Assembly (NCBI RefSeq): GCF_001439685.1
Contig: NZ_JYLH01000001.1
Coordinates: 62,001 to 126,000, forward strand
Length of the DNA stretch: 64,000 nt
Source of the DNA: Pseudomonas libanensis
GTDB lineage: Bacteria; Pseudomonadota; Gammaproteobacteria; Pseudomonadales; Pseudomonadaceae
Reading direction: 5' to 3'
The notes below the pieces were generated by a model, which saw nothing but the letters and a program-made list of their open reading frames with translations, was not told the origin of the DNA and did not search any database. Position numbers and translations under genes: made by a program. Shown one piece after another: positions 47,846 through 56,357 of the stretch (its first letter is position 1; each line of letters opens with the position of its first letter).

Positions 47846-48664
47846 ATGTCGCGTCGTATTTCCCCCGTCATACCCGGCTTCGGGCTGACGCTGGGCTACA
47901 CCGTCGTGTACCTCAGCCTGATCGTACTCATCCCCCTGGCGGCGATGTTTGTACACGCCGCTCAACTCACCTGGGATCAGTTCTGGAACATCATTTCCGC
48001 ACCGCGCGTGCTGGCGGCATTGAAGCTGAGCTTCAGCACCGCGCTGTACGCCGCGCTGATCAACGGCGTGATCGGTACGCTGCTGGCCTGGGTGCTGGTG
48101 CGCTACACCTTCCCCGGTCGCAAGATCATCGATGCGATGATTGACCTGCCGTTCGCCCTGCCCACGGCCGTGGCTGGTATCGCGCTGACCGCGCTGTACA
48201 CGCCTAACGGTTTGGTCGGCCAGTTTGCCGCCGACCTGGGTTTCAAGATCGCCTACACCCCCCTGGGTATCACCCTGGCGCTGACCTTCGTCACCTTGCC
48301 CTTCGTGGTGCGCACGGTGCAGCCGGTACTCGCCGATATCCCCCGGGAAATCGAAGAGGCCGCGGCCTGCCTCGGCGCCAAGCCGCTGCAAGTGTTTCGC
48401 TACATCCTTGTGCCTGCGTTGTTGCCCGCGTGGCTGACCGGCTTCGCCCTGGCGTTTGCGCGGGGCGTGGGTGAGTACGGTTCGGTGATCTTCATCGCCG
48501 GCAACATGCCGATGAAGACCGAGATCCTGCCGCTGCTGATCATGGTCAAGCTCGACCAGTATGACTACCGCGGCGCCACCTCCATTGGTGTGCTGATGCT
48601 GGTGGTTTCCTTCATTCTGCTGCTGCTGATCAACTTGTTGCAGCGGCGCATCGAACGTCCATAG
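47846..48664 (+). CDS. cysT: Sulfate ABC transporter permease CysT (CysU)
   Basis: 272 residues with six membrane segments and the EAA loop EEAAACLGAKPLQVFRYILVP. The start SRRISPVIPGFGLTLGYTVVYL is typical of CysT. It pairs with CysW to form the channel for sulfate/thiosulfate. Part of sbp-cysTWA. Confidence 0.95.
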   Translation: MSRRISPVIPGFGLTLGYTVVYLSLIVLIPLAAMFVHAAQLTWDQFWNIISAPRVLAALKLSFSTALYAALINGVIGTLLAWVLVRYTFPGRKIIDAMIDLPFALPTAVAGIALTALYTPNGLVGQFAADLGFKIAYTPLGITLALTFVTLPFVVRTVQPVLADIPREIEEAAACLGAKPLQVFRYILVPALLPAWLTGFALAFARGVGEYGSVIFIAGNMPMKTEILPLLIMVKLDQYDYRGATSIGVLMLVVSFILLLLINLLQRRIERP

Positions 48665-48676
48665 GAGGCGCGGAAC

Positions 48677-49549
48677 ATGTCCCAATCGTCTATTTCCGCC
48701 GCGTCCTCGGCCAATGCCGCCCGCCGTGGCAGTGCGGTGTCGCGACGCATCCTGATCGGCCTGGGCTGGTTGGTGTTCGTACTGTTTCTGCTGCTGCCGC
48801 TGCTGATCGTGGTAACTCAGGGCTTGAAGAATGGCCTGGGTGCGTTCTTCACTGCGATCCTTGAACCCGACGCGCTGTCGGCGCTGAAGCTCACGGTAAT
48901 TGCCGTGGCGATTTCGGTGCCGCTCAACCTGGTGTTCGGCGTCAGCGCCGCCTGGTGCGTGAGCAAGTATTCGTTCCGTGGCAAGAGCATCCTGGTGACG
49001 CTGATCGACCTGCCGTTCTCGGTCTCGCCGGTGATCGCGGGTTTGGTCTACGTGCTGATGTTCGGCGCCCAGGGCTTCTTCGGCCCATGGTTGCAGGACC
49101 ATGACATCCAGATCGTGTTCGCCTTGCCCGGCATCGTGCTGGCGACCATCTTCGTCACCGTGCCGTTCGTGGCCCGTGAGCTGATCCCGCTGATGCAGGA
49201 GCAGGGCACCCAGGAAGAGGAGGCGGCGCGCCTGCTCGGTGCCAATGGCTGGCAGATGTTCTGGCATGTCACCGTGCCGAACATCAAGTGGGGCCTGATC
49301 TACGGCGTGGTGCTGTGCACGGCGCGGGCCATGGGGGAGTTCGGCGCGGTGTCGGTGGTGTCCGGGCACATTCGCGGCGTGACCAATACCCTGCCGCTGC
49401 ATGTCGAGATTCTCTACAACGAATATAACCACGTTGCCGCGTTTGCGGTGGCCAGCCTGTTGCTGATCCTGGCGCTCTTCATCCTGCTGCTCAAGCAGTG
49501 GAGCGAGAACCGAATCAACCGCCTGCGCAACAGCGCCGGTGAGGAATAA
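48677..49549 (+). CDS. cysW: Sulfate ABC transporter permease CysW
   Basis: 290 residues, six membrane segments, EAA loop [22 protein letters not shown] and the CysW stretch [19 protein letters not shown]. Begins 12 bp after cysT with GGAGG upstream; partner of CysT. Confidence 0.95.
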   Translation: MSQSSISAASSANAARRGSAVSRRILIGLGWLVFVLFLLLPLLIVVTQGLKNGLGAFFTAILEPDALSALKLTVIAVAISVPLNLVFGVSAAWCVSKYSFRGKSILVTLIDLPFSVSPVIAGLVYVLMFGAQGFFGPWLQDHDIQIVFALPGIVLATIFVTVPFVARELIPLMQEQGTQEEEAARLLGANGWQMFWHVTVPNIKWGLIYGVVLCTARAMGEFGAVSVVSGHIRGVTNTLPLHVEILYNEYNHVAAFAVASLLLILALFILLLKQWSENRINRLRNSAGEE

Positions 49550-49552
49550 GTC

Positions 49553-50533
49553 ATGTCGATCGAAGTCCGTAATGTCAGCAAGAACTTCAACGCCTTCAAG
49601 GCCCTGGACAGCATCAACCTGGATATCCAGAGTGGTGAGCTGGTGGCGTTGCTGGGCCCGTCCGGCTGCGGCAAGACCACCTTGCTGCGCATCATCGCCG
49701 GCCTGGAAACCCCGGACGCCGGCAGCATCGTGTTCCATGGCGAAGACGTCTCCGGTCACGATGTGCGGGATCGCAACGTCGGTTTTGTGTTCCAGCACTA
49801 CGCCTTGTTCCGCCATATGACCGTGTTCGACAACGTCGCCTTCGGCCTGCGCATGAAACCGAAAAACCAGCGCCCAAGCGAAAGCCAGATCGCGGCCAAG
49901 GTTCACGAATTGCTGAACATGGTGCAGCTCGATTGGTTGTCCGACCGCTACCCGGAACAACTTTCCGGTGGTCAGCGCCAACGTATCGCCCTGGCCCGCG
50001 CCCTGGCGGTGGAGCCCAAAGTGCTGCTGCTGGACGAACCTTTCGGCGCCCTCGACGCCAAGGTACGCAAAGAACTGCGCCGCTGGCTGGCGCGGCTGCA
50101 CGAAGACATCAACCTGACCTCGGTGTTCGTGACCCACGACCAGGAAGAGGCCATGGAAGTCGCCGACCGTATCGTGGTGATGAACAAGGGCGTGATCGAG
50201 CAGATCGGCTCACCGGGGGACGTCTACGAAAACCCGGCCAGCGATTTTGTCTATCACTTCCTGGGTGATTCGAATCGCCTGCATCTGGGCGAGGACAAGC
50301 ACCTGCTGTTCCGTCCCCATGAAGTGTCGCTGTCGCGGCATGAGCTGGAGGATCACCATGCGGCGCAAGTGCGGGATATTCGGCCATTGGGCGCCACGAC
50401 GCGGGTGACGCTCAAGGTCGAAGGCCAAAGCGAGCTGATCGAGGCCGAAGTGGTCAAAGACCATGACAGCCTCACCGGTTTGACCCGTGGCGAAACCCTG
50501 TTCTTCAAACCCAAGGTCTGGCAAAAAGCCTAG
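49553..50533 (+). CDS. cysA: Sulfate ABC transporter ATPase CysA
   Basis: 326 residues. Walker [11 protein letters not shown]-loop FVFQHYALF, signature [15 protein letters not shown], Walker [13 protein letters not shown], switch His [10 protein letters not shown], then a TOBE-like C-terminal domain. It powers the CysTW importer; starts 3 bp after cysW. Confidence 0.96.
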   Translation: MSIEVRNVSKNFNAFKALDSINLDIQSGELVALLGPSGCGKTTLLRIIAGLETPDAGSIVFHGEDVSGHDVRDRNVGFVFQHYALFRHMTVFDNVAFGLRMKPKNQRPSESQIAAKVHELLNMVQLDWLSDRYPEQLSGGQRQRIALARALAVEPKVLLLDEPFGALDAKVRKELRRWLARLHEDINLTSVFVTHDQEEAMEVADRIVVMNKGVIEQIGSPGDVYENPASDFVYHFLGDSNRLHLGEDKHLLFRPHEVSLSRHELEDHHAAQVRDIRPLGATTRVTLKVEGQSELIEAEVVKDHDSLTGLTRGETLFFKPKVWQKA

Positions 50534-50561
50534 GCACACCCCGAAGCCAAATGGGAAAACC

Positions 50562-50592
50562 AATGTGGGAGGGGGCTTGCCCCCTCCCACAT
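50562..50592. repeat. REP palindrome
   Basis: TGTGGGAGGGGGCTTGCCCC and its complement with no spacer, in the convergent gap between cysA and the Mpo1-like gene. Its right end touches the stop codon of the latter. Confidence 0.85.
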
Positions 50593-51120
50593 TTAGACCC
50601 CACTTGGCTTGAGGTCGCGGCGCGTCACCGGCCCCGACCGTTCCTCGATCTGCCGCTTGAGCTCCTGCCGCAACCCCAGCACAAACGCCAACTCCGCCAC
50701 CACAAACAACGGCCCCACAATCAACCCCGACACATCATCCACAAACGCCGGTTTCCTGCCTTCGTAGTAATGCCCGACAAACTGAATCACCCAGCCCACC
50801 ACAAACATACCCACGCCACTGCTCAGCCATACCATCGTGCTCTGCGCCGCCAATACATGCCCGGCCCATACTGACAAACCCATCAGCACCGTCATCAGCA
50901 CGCCCAGGGCCAGTTCCAGGCGCAGGTAGAACCACGCCGAGAATAACGCCAGGATCACCGCTGGCGAGACCCACAGGCCACCCACCGCCCATTCGGGGCG
51001 CGACAGCAACACGGCCACGGCGACCACGATCAATGGGATACCGATAAAGTGGCTGAAGATATTGCGGGGGTCGCGGTGGTACGCGGCGTATTGACTGAGG
51101 TGGTCGACGAGGCTTTTCAT
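50593..51120 (-). CDS. Mpo1-like (DUF962/YGL010w) membrane protein
   Basis: 175 residues from the ATG at 51120 (AGGAGG upstream on the minus strand). Start KSLVDHLSQYAAYHRDPRN with the conserved H-R-x-x-x-N, then NIFSHFIGIPLIVVA and several membrane segments, WVIQFVGHYYEGRKPA and a basic C-terminus. The yeast member Mpo1 is an iron-dependent dioxygenase of 2-hydroxy fatty acids; His residues in YHRD, FSHF, GHYYE fit. Bacterial role unknown. Confidence 0.85.
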   Translation of the reverse strand: MKSLVDHLSQYAAYHRDPRNIFSHFIGIPLIVVAVAVLLSRPEWAVGGLWVSPAVILALFSAWFYLRLELALGVLMTVLMGLSVWAGHVLAAQSTMVWLSSGVGMFVVGWVIQFVGHYYEGRKPAFVDDVSGLIVGPLFVVAELAFVLGLRQELKRQIEERSGPVTRRDLKPSGV

Positions 51121-51203
51121 TGTTGTTCCTCCTGTAGGATGTTTGATCATGCCCTTTCAGTCGGTACCTAACTGTCAACTGGGCGACAATCTTCGGAGTT
51201 CCC

Positions 51204-51890
51204 ATGGACACAGGGACATGGCACGCGCACTTGGCCCGCGGCCATTGGTTCAAACACTTGCCGCCAGGATTGCAGCGTAGCCTGCTGGGCGCGGCGCGCC
51301 TGCGCTCATTGACGGCGGGGCAGTTTCTGTTCAAGCGCGGCGACCCGCCGTGTGGGCTGTATGCCGTGCTGGAAGGAGCGGTGCGTATCAGCGCGGTCAG
51401 TGCCCAGGGCAAGGAAGCGGTGTTGAGCCTGGTGGAAACACCGCACTGGTTCGGCGAAATCTGCCTGTTCGACAACCTGCCACGCACCCACGACGCCCTG
51501 GCCACAGGCGCGTGCACACTGTTGCAGGTGTCGCAGGCGGCGATGCTCGGCATTCTCGAACAGCATCCGGTGTTCTGGCGCGATATGGCCCTGCTGATGA
51601 GCCATAAACTGCGCCTGTCATTGATCAATATCGAACAGATCAGCCTGATGCCCGCGTCGGTGCGCCTGGCCCATCGGTTGCTGATGATTGCCCGGGGCTA
51701 CGGTGAAACAGAGCCGCCGCGCCGCATGCTGCAGCTGCCCCAGGAAGATCTGGCGGCGATGCTCGGCCTGTCGCGCCAGACCATCAACAGCTTGCTCAAG
51801 GTGCTGGAGCAACAGGGCATCATTGGCTTGAGTTACGGCGCCATCGAGATACTGGACCTCAACCGGCTGCGCCTGGCCGCGGGCCTATGA
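51204..51890 (+). CDS. Crp/Fnr-family transcriptional regulator
   Basis: 228 residues: cNMP-binding barrel (LFKRGDPPCGLYAVLEGAVRI, LVETPHWFGEICLFDN), dimer helix, winged HTH (LPQEDLAAMLGLSRQTINSLLKVLEQQG). No Fe-S Cys set. Its last 6 bp overlap convergently with the uraH-like gene. Target unknown. Confidence 0.88.
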   Translation: MDTGTWHAHLARGHWFKHLPPGLQRSLLGAARLRSLTAGQFLFKRGDPPCGLYAVLEGAVRISAVSAQGKEAVLSLVETPHWFGEICLFDNLPRTHDALATGACTLLQVSQAAMLGILEQHPVFWRDMALLMSHKLRLSLINIEQISLMPASVRLAHRLLMIARGYGETEPPRRMLQLPQEDLAAMLGLSRQTINSLLKVLEQQGIIGLSYGAIEILDLNRLRLAAGL

Positions 51891-52295
51891 ACCGCGATAC
51901 GTGGAGAAACCGTAAGGGCTGAGCAACAGCGGGATGTGGTAATGCTGGTCGGCCTGTTTGACTTGGAAAATCACCGGCACCTCGGGAAAGAACGTCTCGC
52001 GGTTGGCCTGCTTGTAGTAGTCACCCGTCTTGAATACCACGCGATATTCGCCCGGCGTCATGCTGCGGTCGGCGGGAAACAGTTCGGCGATGCGCCCCTG
52101 CTGGTTGGTGACGCCTTGGGACAGCGCCTGCCAGTGATCGCCCACCTGCTGTTCCAGGGTGACGCTGACACCGGCCGAAGGCAGGCCATTCTCCAGGTTG
52201 AGTACGTGCACGCTCAGCGGGTTGCCGGCGGCCAGGGCCAGGTTGCACAGGCCACTCAGGCTGAGGGCGGCGAGGGTCATGCTGAGGGTTTTCAT
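51885..52295 (-). CDS. 5-hydroxyisourate hydrolase (transthyretin-like), exported form
   Basis: 136 residues. Signal peptide (KTLSMTLAALSLSGLCNLALA), then the HIUase pattern: LSVHVLNLENGLPSAGVSVTL, TPGEYRVVFKTGDYY, FFPEVPVIFQVKQADQHYHIPLLLSP in two parts and the C-terminal YRGS. Catalytic residues His (SVHVLN), Arg and the YRGS tail are present. A periplasmic version of the uric-acid pathway enzyme. Confidence 0.9.
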   Translation of the reverse strand: MKTLSMTLAALSLSGLCNLALAAGNPLSVHVLNLENGLPSAGVSVTLEQQVGDHWQALSQGVTNQQGRIAELFPADRSMTPGEYRVVFKTGDYYKQANRETFFPEVPVIFQVKQADQHYHIPLLLSPYGFSTYRGS

Positions 52296-52323
52296 CGAGA
52301 AGTCCTTTTGACAGTAGGTGGAA

Positions 52324-52797
52324 TCAAGGGGTGGTTTTCAAGCCCAGTTGCTCGGCAGCCTGGACGGCGCAGGCTTCGTCCTGCGCAGCGCCACCGGCAC
52401 CGGCGATGCCCAGCGCGCCGACCAGTGCGGCGTCAGCGAACAGCGGTATGCCGCCGCCGAGCAACAGCAACTCGGGCAAGCTGTTAAGGTTGGCAGCCTC
52501 GGGGTTGTTGCGTGCACGCTCGGCGAATAGCCGGGTCGGGGTTTTAGTCGACAGCGCGGTGTACGCCTTGCGTTGGCTGGCGAGGCTGTTGTGCGGGCCG
52601 ACACCATCCTCCCGTAGGGCCACCAGCAAGTTACCGCCCCGGTCCAGTACCGTCAGCGCGGCCGTGCAGTGGGCCAGGCTGGCGTCGGCCAGTTGGCGTG
52701 CGGTGCGCAAATCCAGCTCGGCGTGGCGCGGCAGTTGGGGCGTGGCCTGGGCCGCGGTGGCCACGGCGAGGCTGAGGAACAAAGCGGTGCGATACAT
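52324..52797 (-). CDS. GlcG/HbpS-family heme-binding-like protein, exported
   Basis: 157 residues from the ATG at 52797, giving a signal peptide (YRTALFLSLAVATAAQA). The family pattern ALREDGVGPHNSLASQRKAYTAL and GGGIPLFADAALVGALGIAGAGG is clear. These proteins bind heme or cobalamin-like ligands or act in oxidative stress. It lies 28 bp upstream of the uraH-like gene, same strand, so both may be co-transcribed. Confidence 0.85.
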   Translation of the reverse strand: MYRTALFLSLAVATAAQATPQLPRHAELDLRTARQLADASLAHCTAALTVLDRGGNLLVALREDGVGPHNSLASQRKAYTALSTKTPTRLFAERARNNPEAANLNSLPELLLLGGGIPLFADAALVGALGIAGAGGAAQDEACAVQAAEQLGLKTTP

Positions 52798-52897
52798 GCG
52801 AAGGGCTCCAGAAGGCAGGCCATCACGGTAGCCAGTGGACGCCGACAAAAGTCGCACAATTGGATGACAGGTTTGTAATCAAACCCAGGGGTAAGAC

Positions 52898-53263
52898 ATG
52901 CAGGTGTTGTTAGTGGAAGACCAGCCGCAACTGGCCCAGCGCATGGCCCAGGGCCTGAGCGAGGCCGGCTTCTCGGTAGAAGTCGCGGCCAACGGCATGG
53001 CGGCGCAGCGGTTTGTGGAAGGCACCGAATACGACCTGGTGATCCTGGACGTGATGCTACCGGGCTTGAACGCCTGGACATTGCAGCAGGCGATCCGGCA
53101 AAAGGGCGATACGCCGGTGCTGTACCTGACCACGCCGGGCGGCATCGAGGACCGGTTGCGGGGGTTGGAACTACACGAGGATGATTACTTGCTCAAGCCG
53201 TTTGACGCCAAAGTGTTGGTGGCTCGGGTGAGGAAAATATTGCGCCGGGATCGTGGGCGTTGA
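52898..53263 (+). CDS. Receiver-only response regulator
   Basis: 121 residues, one REC domain and nothing else. VEDQ at the acidic pocket, the phospho-acceptor Asp in LVILDVMLPG (~51), Thr in LYLTTPG, and Lys in YLLKPF (~105). The sequence resembles OmpR/CopR-type receivers but ends at RKILRRDRGR, where a DNA-binding domain would normally begin. No kinase gene is adjacent. Either a truncated OmpR-type regulator or a genuine single-domain receiver. Confidence 0.85.
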   Translation: MQVLLVEDQPQLAQRMAQGLSEAGFSVEVAANGMAAQRFVEGTEYDLVILDVMLPGLNAWTLQQAIRQKGDTPVLYLTTPGGIEDRLRGLELHEDDYLLKPFDAKVLVARVRKILRRDRGR

Positions 53264-53283
53264 TTGCCTGAGCGAACGCTATC

Positions 53284-53350
53284 GAGGGCAAGCCCCCTCC
53301 CACATTTGACCGCGTTCACAGTTCAGCGTGAGAGGGGGCTTGCCCCCGAT
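53284..53350. repeat. REPIN (short spacer)
   Basis: GGGCAAGCCCCCTCCCACA and inverted GAGGGGGCTTGCCCCCG with a short spacer between convergent genes. Confidence 0.8.
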
Positions 53351-53378
53351 GAGGCCATCTCAACCACTGAAAATCCTC

Positions 53379-54383
53379 CTACCGCAACCCATCCCGAAAC
53401 TGCCCCGGCGTCATCCCCGTCCAGCGCTTGAACGCCCGGTTGAAACTGCTGGTATCGGCAAACCCCAGCAAATGGCTGATCTCGGCCAACGAACACTGCG
53501 GATCCCTGAGGTGCAACAACGCCAGGTTCTCCCGGCACTCATTGAGCAGCGCATCAAACCGACAGCCTTCATCCGCCAAGTGGCGCTGCAAGCTGCGTAA
53601 ACTCAGGTGCAGGGCCTGGGCAACGCGTTCGGCACTCGGCTCGCCATCGGGCAATTGCGCCTCGATGACGGCGCGCACCTTGCGCTCCCAGGTCAGCGGT
53701 TGCAGTTGGGCGAGGGTGCGCTTGAGCACGGTTTCGTTGTGTTCGGCCAATTCCGGATTGGCATCGTCAAGATGACTGTCGAAGTCGTGGGCGGCGAACT
53801 CCAGGCGGTCTTTGTCGGCGGCAAAAAACACTGGCGAGCGAAATACCCTGTGCCATGGCTCGGGGTCGACAGGCTGCGGGCGCCGTAGATAAACGGCCAG
53901 CGGCGCATAGTCACGCCCCAGGCGGTTGCGGCAAGTGCGCACATAGATCGCCGCGAAGGCGTCGATGGCCTCCGGCGCCGGCGCGGGGCTGCCTTGGGGC
54001 TGGAGCAGGCGAAAGTGGTAGACGGCGCCCTGGCGGGTCAGCTCCAGGCTCAGGGCATCACTGACCACCTGGTGATAGCGCACGATGCGCTCGAACACTT
54101 CGCGCAAGCTGCCGCTGGCCACCAAGGCATAACCCAGCGCATGAAATGTCGTGGGGCTGACAAAGCGCGACACCCGCAAGCCAATTGCCGGATCACCGCT
54201 GGCCTGCACCGCCAGTTGCCACAGGCGCGTGGTCGCCGACAACGGATAGCGTGCGTTGGGGTCGTCCATCCGCTGCGGGTCGAGGCCGGCCGCGGCGCAC
54301 AGCGCGGCGCTGTCCAGGCCCAGGGCGTCGAGCTGCTTGCGCAGGGCGCGGGTCCAACTGGCGAGGGAAGTGGGTTCGGTCAT
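53379..54383 (-). CDS. AraC-family transcriptional regulator
   Basis: 334 residues. An N-terminal AraC_binding_2-type domain (GYALVASGSLREVFERIVRYHQV) is followed by the C-terminal double HTH: SAERVAQALHLSLRSLQRHLADEG and SLAEISHLLGFADTSSFNRAFKRWTGMTP in parts. Divergent from the desaturase gene 102 bp away, which it probably controls. Confidence 0.9.
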   Translation of the reverse strand: MTEPTSLASWTRALRKQLDALGLDSAALCAAAGLDPQRMDDPNARYPLSATTRLWQLAVQASGDPAIGLRVSRFVSPTTFHALGYALVASGSLREVFERIVRYHQVVSDALSLELTRQGAVYHFRLLQPQGSPAPAPEAIDAFAAIYVRTCRNRLGRDYAPLAVYLRRPQPVDPEPWHRVFRSPVFFAADKDRLEFAAHDFDSHLDDANPELAEHNETVLKRTLAQLQPLTWERKVRAVIEAQLPDGEPSAERVAQALHLSLRSLQRHLADEGCRFDALLNECRENLALLHLRDPQCSLAEISHLLGFADTSSFNRAFKRWTGMTPGQFRDGLR

Positions 54384-54484
54384 GGCGATTGGCGCTTGCG
54401 GTCAACAGGTTGGCGTCCGGGGCTAGCGTCCTGCCCGATCGCTTAGGGCAGGATGGACACATCAATGTACAAGAGGATGGAAGC

Positions 54485-55555
54485 ATGGACGGTACTTCTG
54501 CAAGTCCCCAGCAGATGAACGCACAACAGCGTTGCGCGCATATTCGAGAGGTGGTGCTGGCCGAGGGCGCCCGATTGCGCCAGCGCCACCCCTGGCTGCT
54601 GCATCAGGACGCCCTGGGCGCGGGCATCCTGGCGTTTGCCTTGCTCGGCATGCTCGGCTCGGCGGCGCTCTATATCAGTGGTTACCTGGCCTGGTGGGCG
54701 TGCCTGCTGCTCAACGCGTTCTTCGCTTCACTGACCCACGAGCTGGAGCACGACCTGATCCACAGCATGTACTTTCGCAAGCAGCGCCTGCCCCACAACC
54801 TGATGATGGGCCTGGTGTGGCTGGCGCGGCCCAGCACGATCAACCCGTGGATACGCCGGCATCTGCACCTCAACCATCACAAGGTCTCCGGTACTGAGGC
54901 CGATATGGAAGAACGCGCGATTACCAATGGCGAGCCCTGGGGATTTGCGCGCTTGCTGATGGTGGGTGACAACATGATGTCGGCCTTGATCCGCATGCTG
55001 CGGGCCAAGACCTGGGCACATAAACTCAGCATCCTCAAGCGCGTGGTGCTGGTGTACGCCCCGCTGGCACTGCTGCATTGGGGCGCTTGGTACGTCTTCC
55101 TGGGCTTTCATGCTGCCAACGGCATCGCCAGTCTGATGGGCGCGCCGATCATGTGGTCGGCCGGCACCTTGCATATGATGCAGGTGATCGACATCGCTGC
55201 AGTGGTGATCATCGGCCCCAATGTGTTGCGCACGTTCTGCCTGCACTTTGTCAGCTCCAACATGCACTACTACGGCGATGTGGAGCCGGGCAACGTGATT
55301 CAGCAGACCCAGGTGCTTAACCCGTGGTGGATGTGGCCGCTGCAGGCGTTCTGCTTCAATTTCGGCAGCACCCATGGCATCCATCACTTTGTAGTGAAGG
55401 AGCCGTTCTACATCCGCCAGATGACCGTCAAGGTGGCGCATAAGGTCATGGCCGAGATGGGCGTGCGCTTCAATGATTTCGGCACTTTCGCCCGGGCCAA
55501 TCGGTTTGAGCGCCAGGAGCAGCCGGACGCCAAACTCGCTTTCAGCAAGCAATGA
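54485..55555 (+). CDS. Fatty acid desaturase (membrane di-iron)
   Basis: 356 residues from the ATG at 54485 (GAGGATGG upstream). His boxes HELEHDLIH, HLHLNHHK and HGIHH with hydrophobic segments (GILAFALLGMLGSAALYI, YLAWWACLLLNAFFASL) place it in the FA_desaturase family. It differs from desA at 42.8 kb (different box spacing), so it is not a paralogue by recent duplication. Substrate unknown. Its end overlaps the convergent ABC ATPase gene by 14 bp. Confidence 0.87.
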   Translation: MDGTSASPQQMNAQQRCAHIREVVLAEGARLRQRHPWLLHQDALGAGILAFALLGMLGSAALYISGYLAWWACLLLNAFFASLTHELEHDLIHSMYFRKQRLPHNLMMGLVWLARPSTINPWIRRHLHLNHHKVSGTEADMEERAITNGEPWGFARLLMVGDNMMSALIRMLRAKTWAHKLSILKRVVLVYAPLALLHWGAWYVFLGFHAANGIASLMGAPIMWSAGTLHMMQVIDIAAVVIIGPNVLRTFCLHFVSSNMHYYGDVEPGNVIQQTQVLNPWWMWPLQAFCFNFGSTHGIHHFVVKEPFYIRQMTVKVAHKVMAEMGVRFNDFGTFARANRFERQEQPDAKLAFSKQ

Positions 55556-56357
55556 ACGCCAGGGGCAGGTCGCGGATCTGTTCGCGCACAGGTGGCTGGT
55601 AGTGGCCGTCGCTGGTCAGCTCATGCAGCAGTTCTTCGCGTAACTGGTGGAATTCGAAACTGCTGCGCTGGCGCGGATGGGGCAGGGCGATCTCTACCAC
55701 CTGCTTGATGCGCCCCGGCCGGGGCTCCATCACTACCACGCGGTCGGCGAGGAAAATCGCCTCCTCCACATCGTGGGTGACCAGCACCGTGGTGATCTTG
55801 GCGCGGGTACGAATGGCCAGGAGTTCGTCCTGCATCTGCTGGCGGGTCAGTGCGTCGAGGGCCCCGAAGGGTTCGTCCAGCAACAGGATGCGCGGGCTGG
55901 CCACCAGGCCGCGGGCAATTGCCACTCGTTGGGCCATGCCGCCGGAGAGTTGGTGGGGGTAGGCGCGGGTGAAATCAGTCAGGCCCACCAGCTCGATAAA
56001 ATCGCTGATGCGTCGGTTACGCTCGGCCTCGTCCAGGGGCTCGTTGACCAGGCCCAGGCCGATGTTTTGCGCCACGGTCAGCCACGGAAACAGGCGATGC
56101 TCCTGGAACACGATGCCGCGTTCGCCGCCGATACCGCTGACGGCCTTGCCATCGACCTGGATCTGGCCGCGAAACTGCGTATCGAGCCCCACCAGCAGGC
56201 GCAGCAGGGTGGACTTGCCGCAACCGCTGGCGCCGACAATCGCGACAAACTCGCCTTCGGCAATCTCCAGGTTGAATTCACGGATGGCTTCCAGTTCGAA
56301 GCCGTCGACGTCAAAACTCTTGCCCACATGGTTGAAGCTGACAATAGGTGCGTTCAT
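55542..56357 (-). CDS. atsC: Sulfate-ester/sulfonate ABC transporter ATPase (AtsC-like)
   Basis: 271 residues from the ATG at 56357. Walker A GASGCGKST, signature LSGGMAQRVAIARGL, Walker [14 protein letters not shown], switch VTHDVEEAIF: the SsuB/TauB branch. Overlaps the permease by 4 bp (ATGA). With a fused permease and an SsuA-like binding protein beside atsK, it fits AtsC of the P. putida/P. aeruginosa sulfate-ester uptake system. The symbol is by context. Confidence 0.8.
   Translation of the reverse strand: MNAPIVSFNHVGKSFDVDGFELEAIREFNLEIAEGEFVAIVGASGCGKSTLLRLLVGLDTQFRGQIQVDGKAVSGIGGERGIVFQEHRLFPWLTVAQNIGLGLVNEPLDEAERNRRISDFIELVGLTDFTRAYPHQLSGGMAQRVAIARGLVASPRILLLDEPFGALDALTRQQMQDELLAIRTRAKITTVLVTHDVEEAIFLADRVVVMEPRPGRIKQVVEIALPHPRQRSSFEFHQLREELLHELTSDGHYQPPVREQIRDLPLAFIAC

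Noticed and set aside
46625..50137. 1170-codon open frame on the minus strand
   Set aside because: It lies antisense to sbp and cysTWA, whose proteins are clearly real. Its sequence is His/Gln/Arg-rich low-complexity, as expected from the complement of GC-rich coding DNA.
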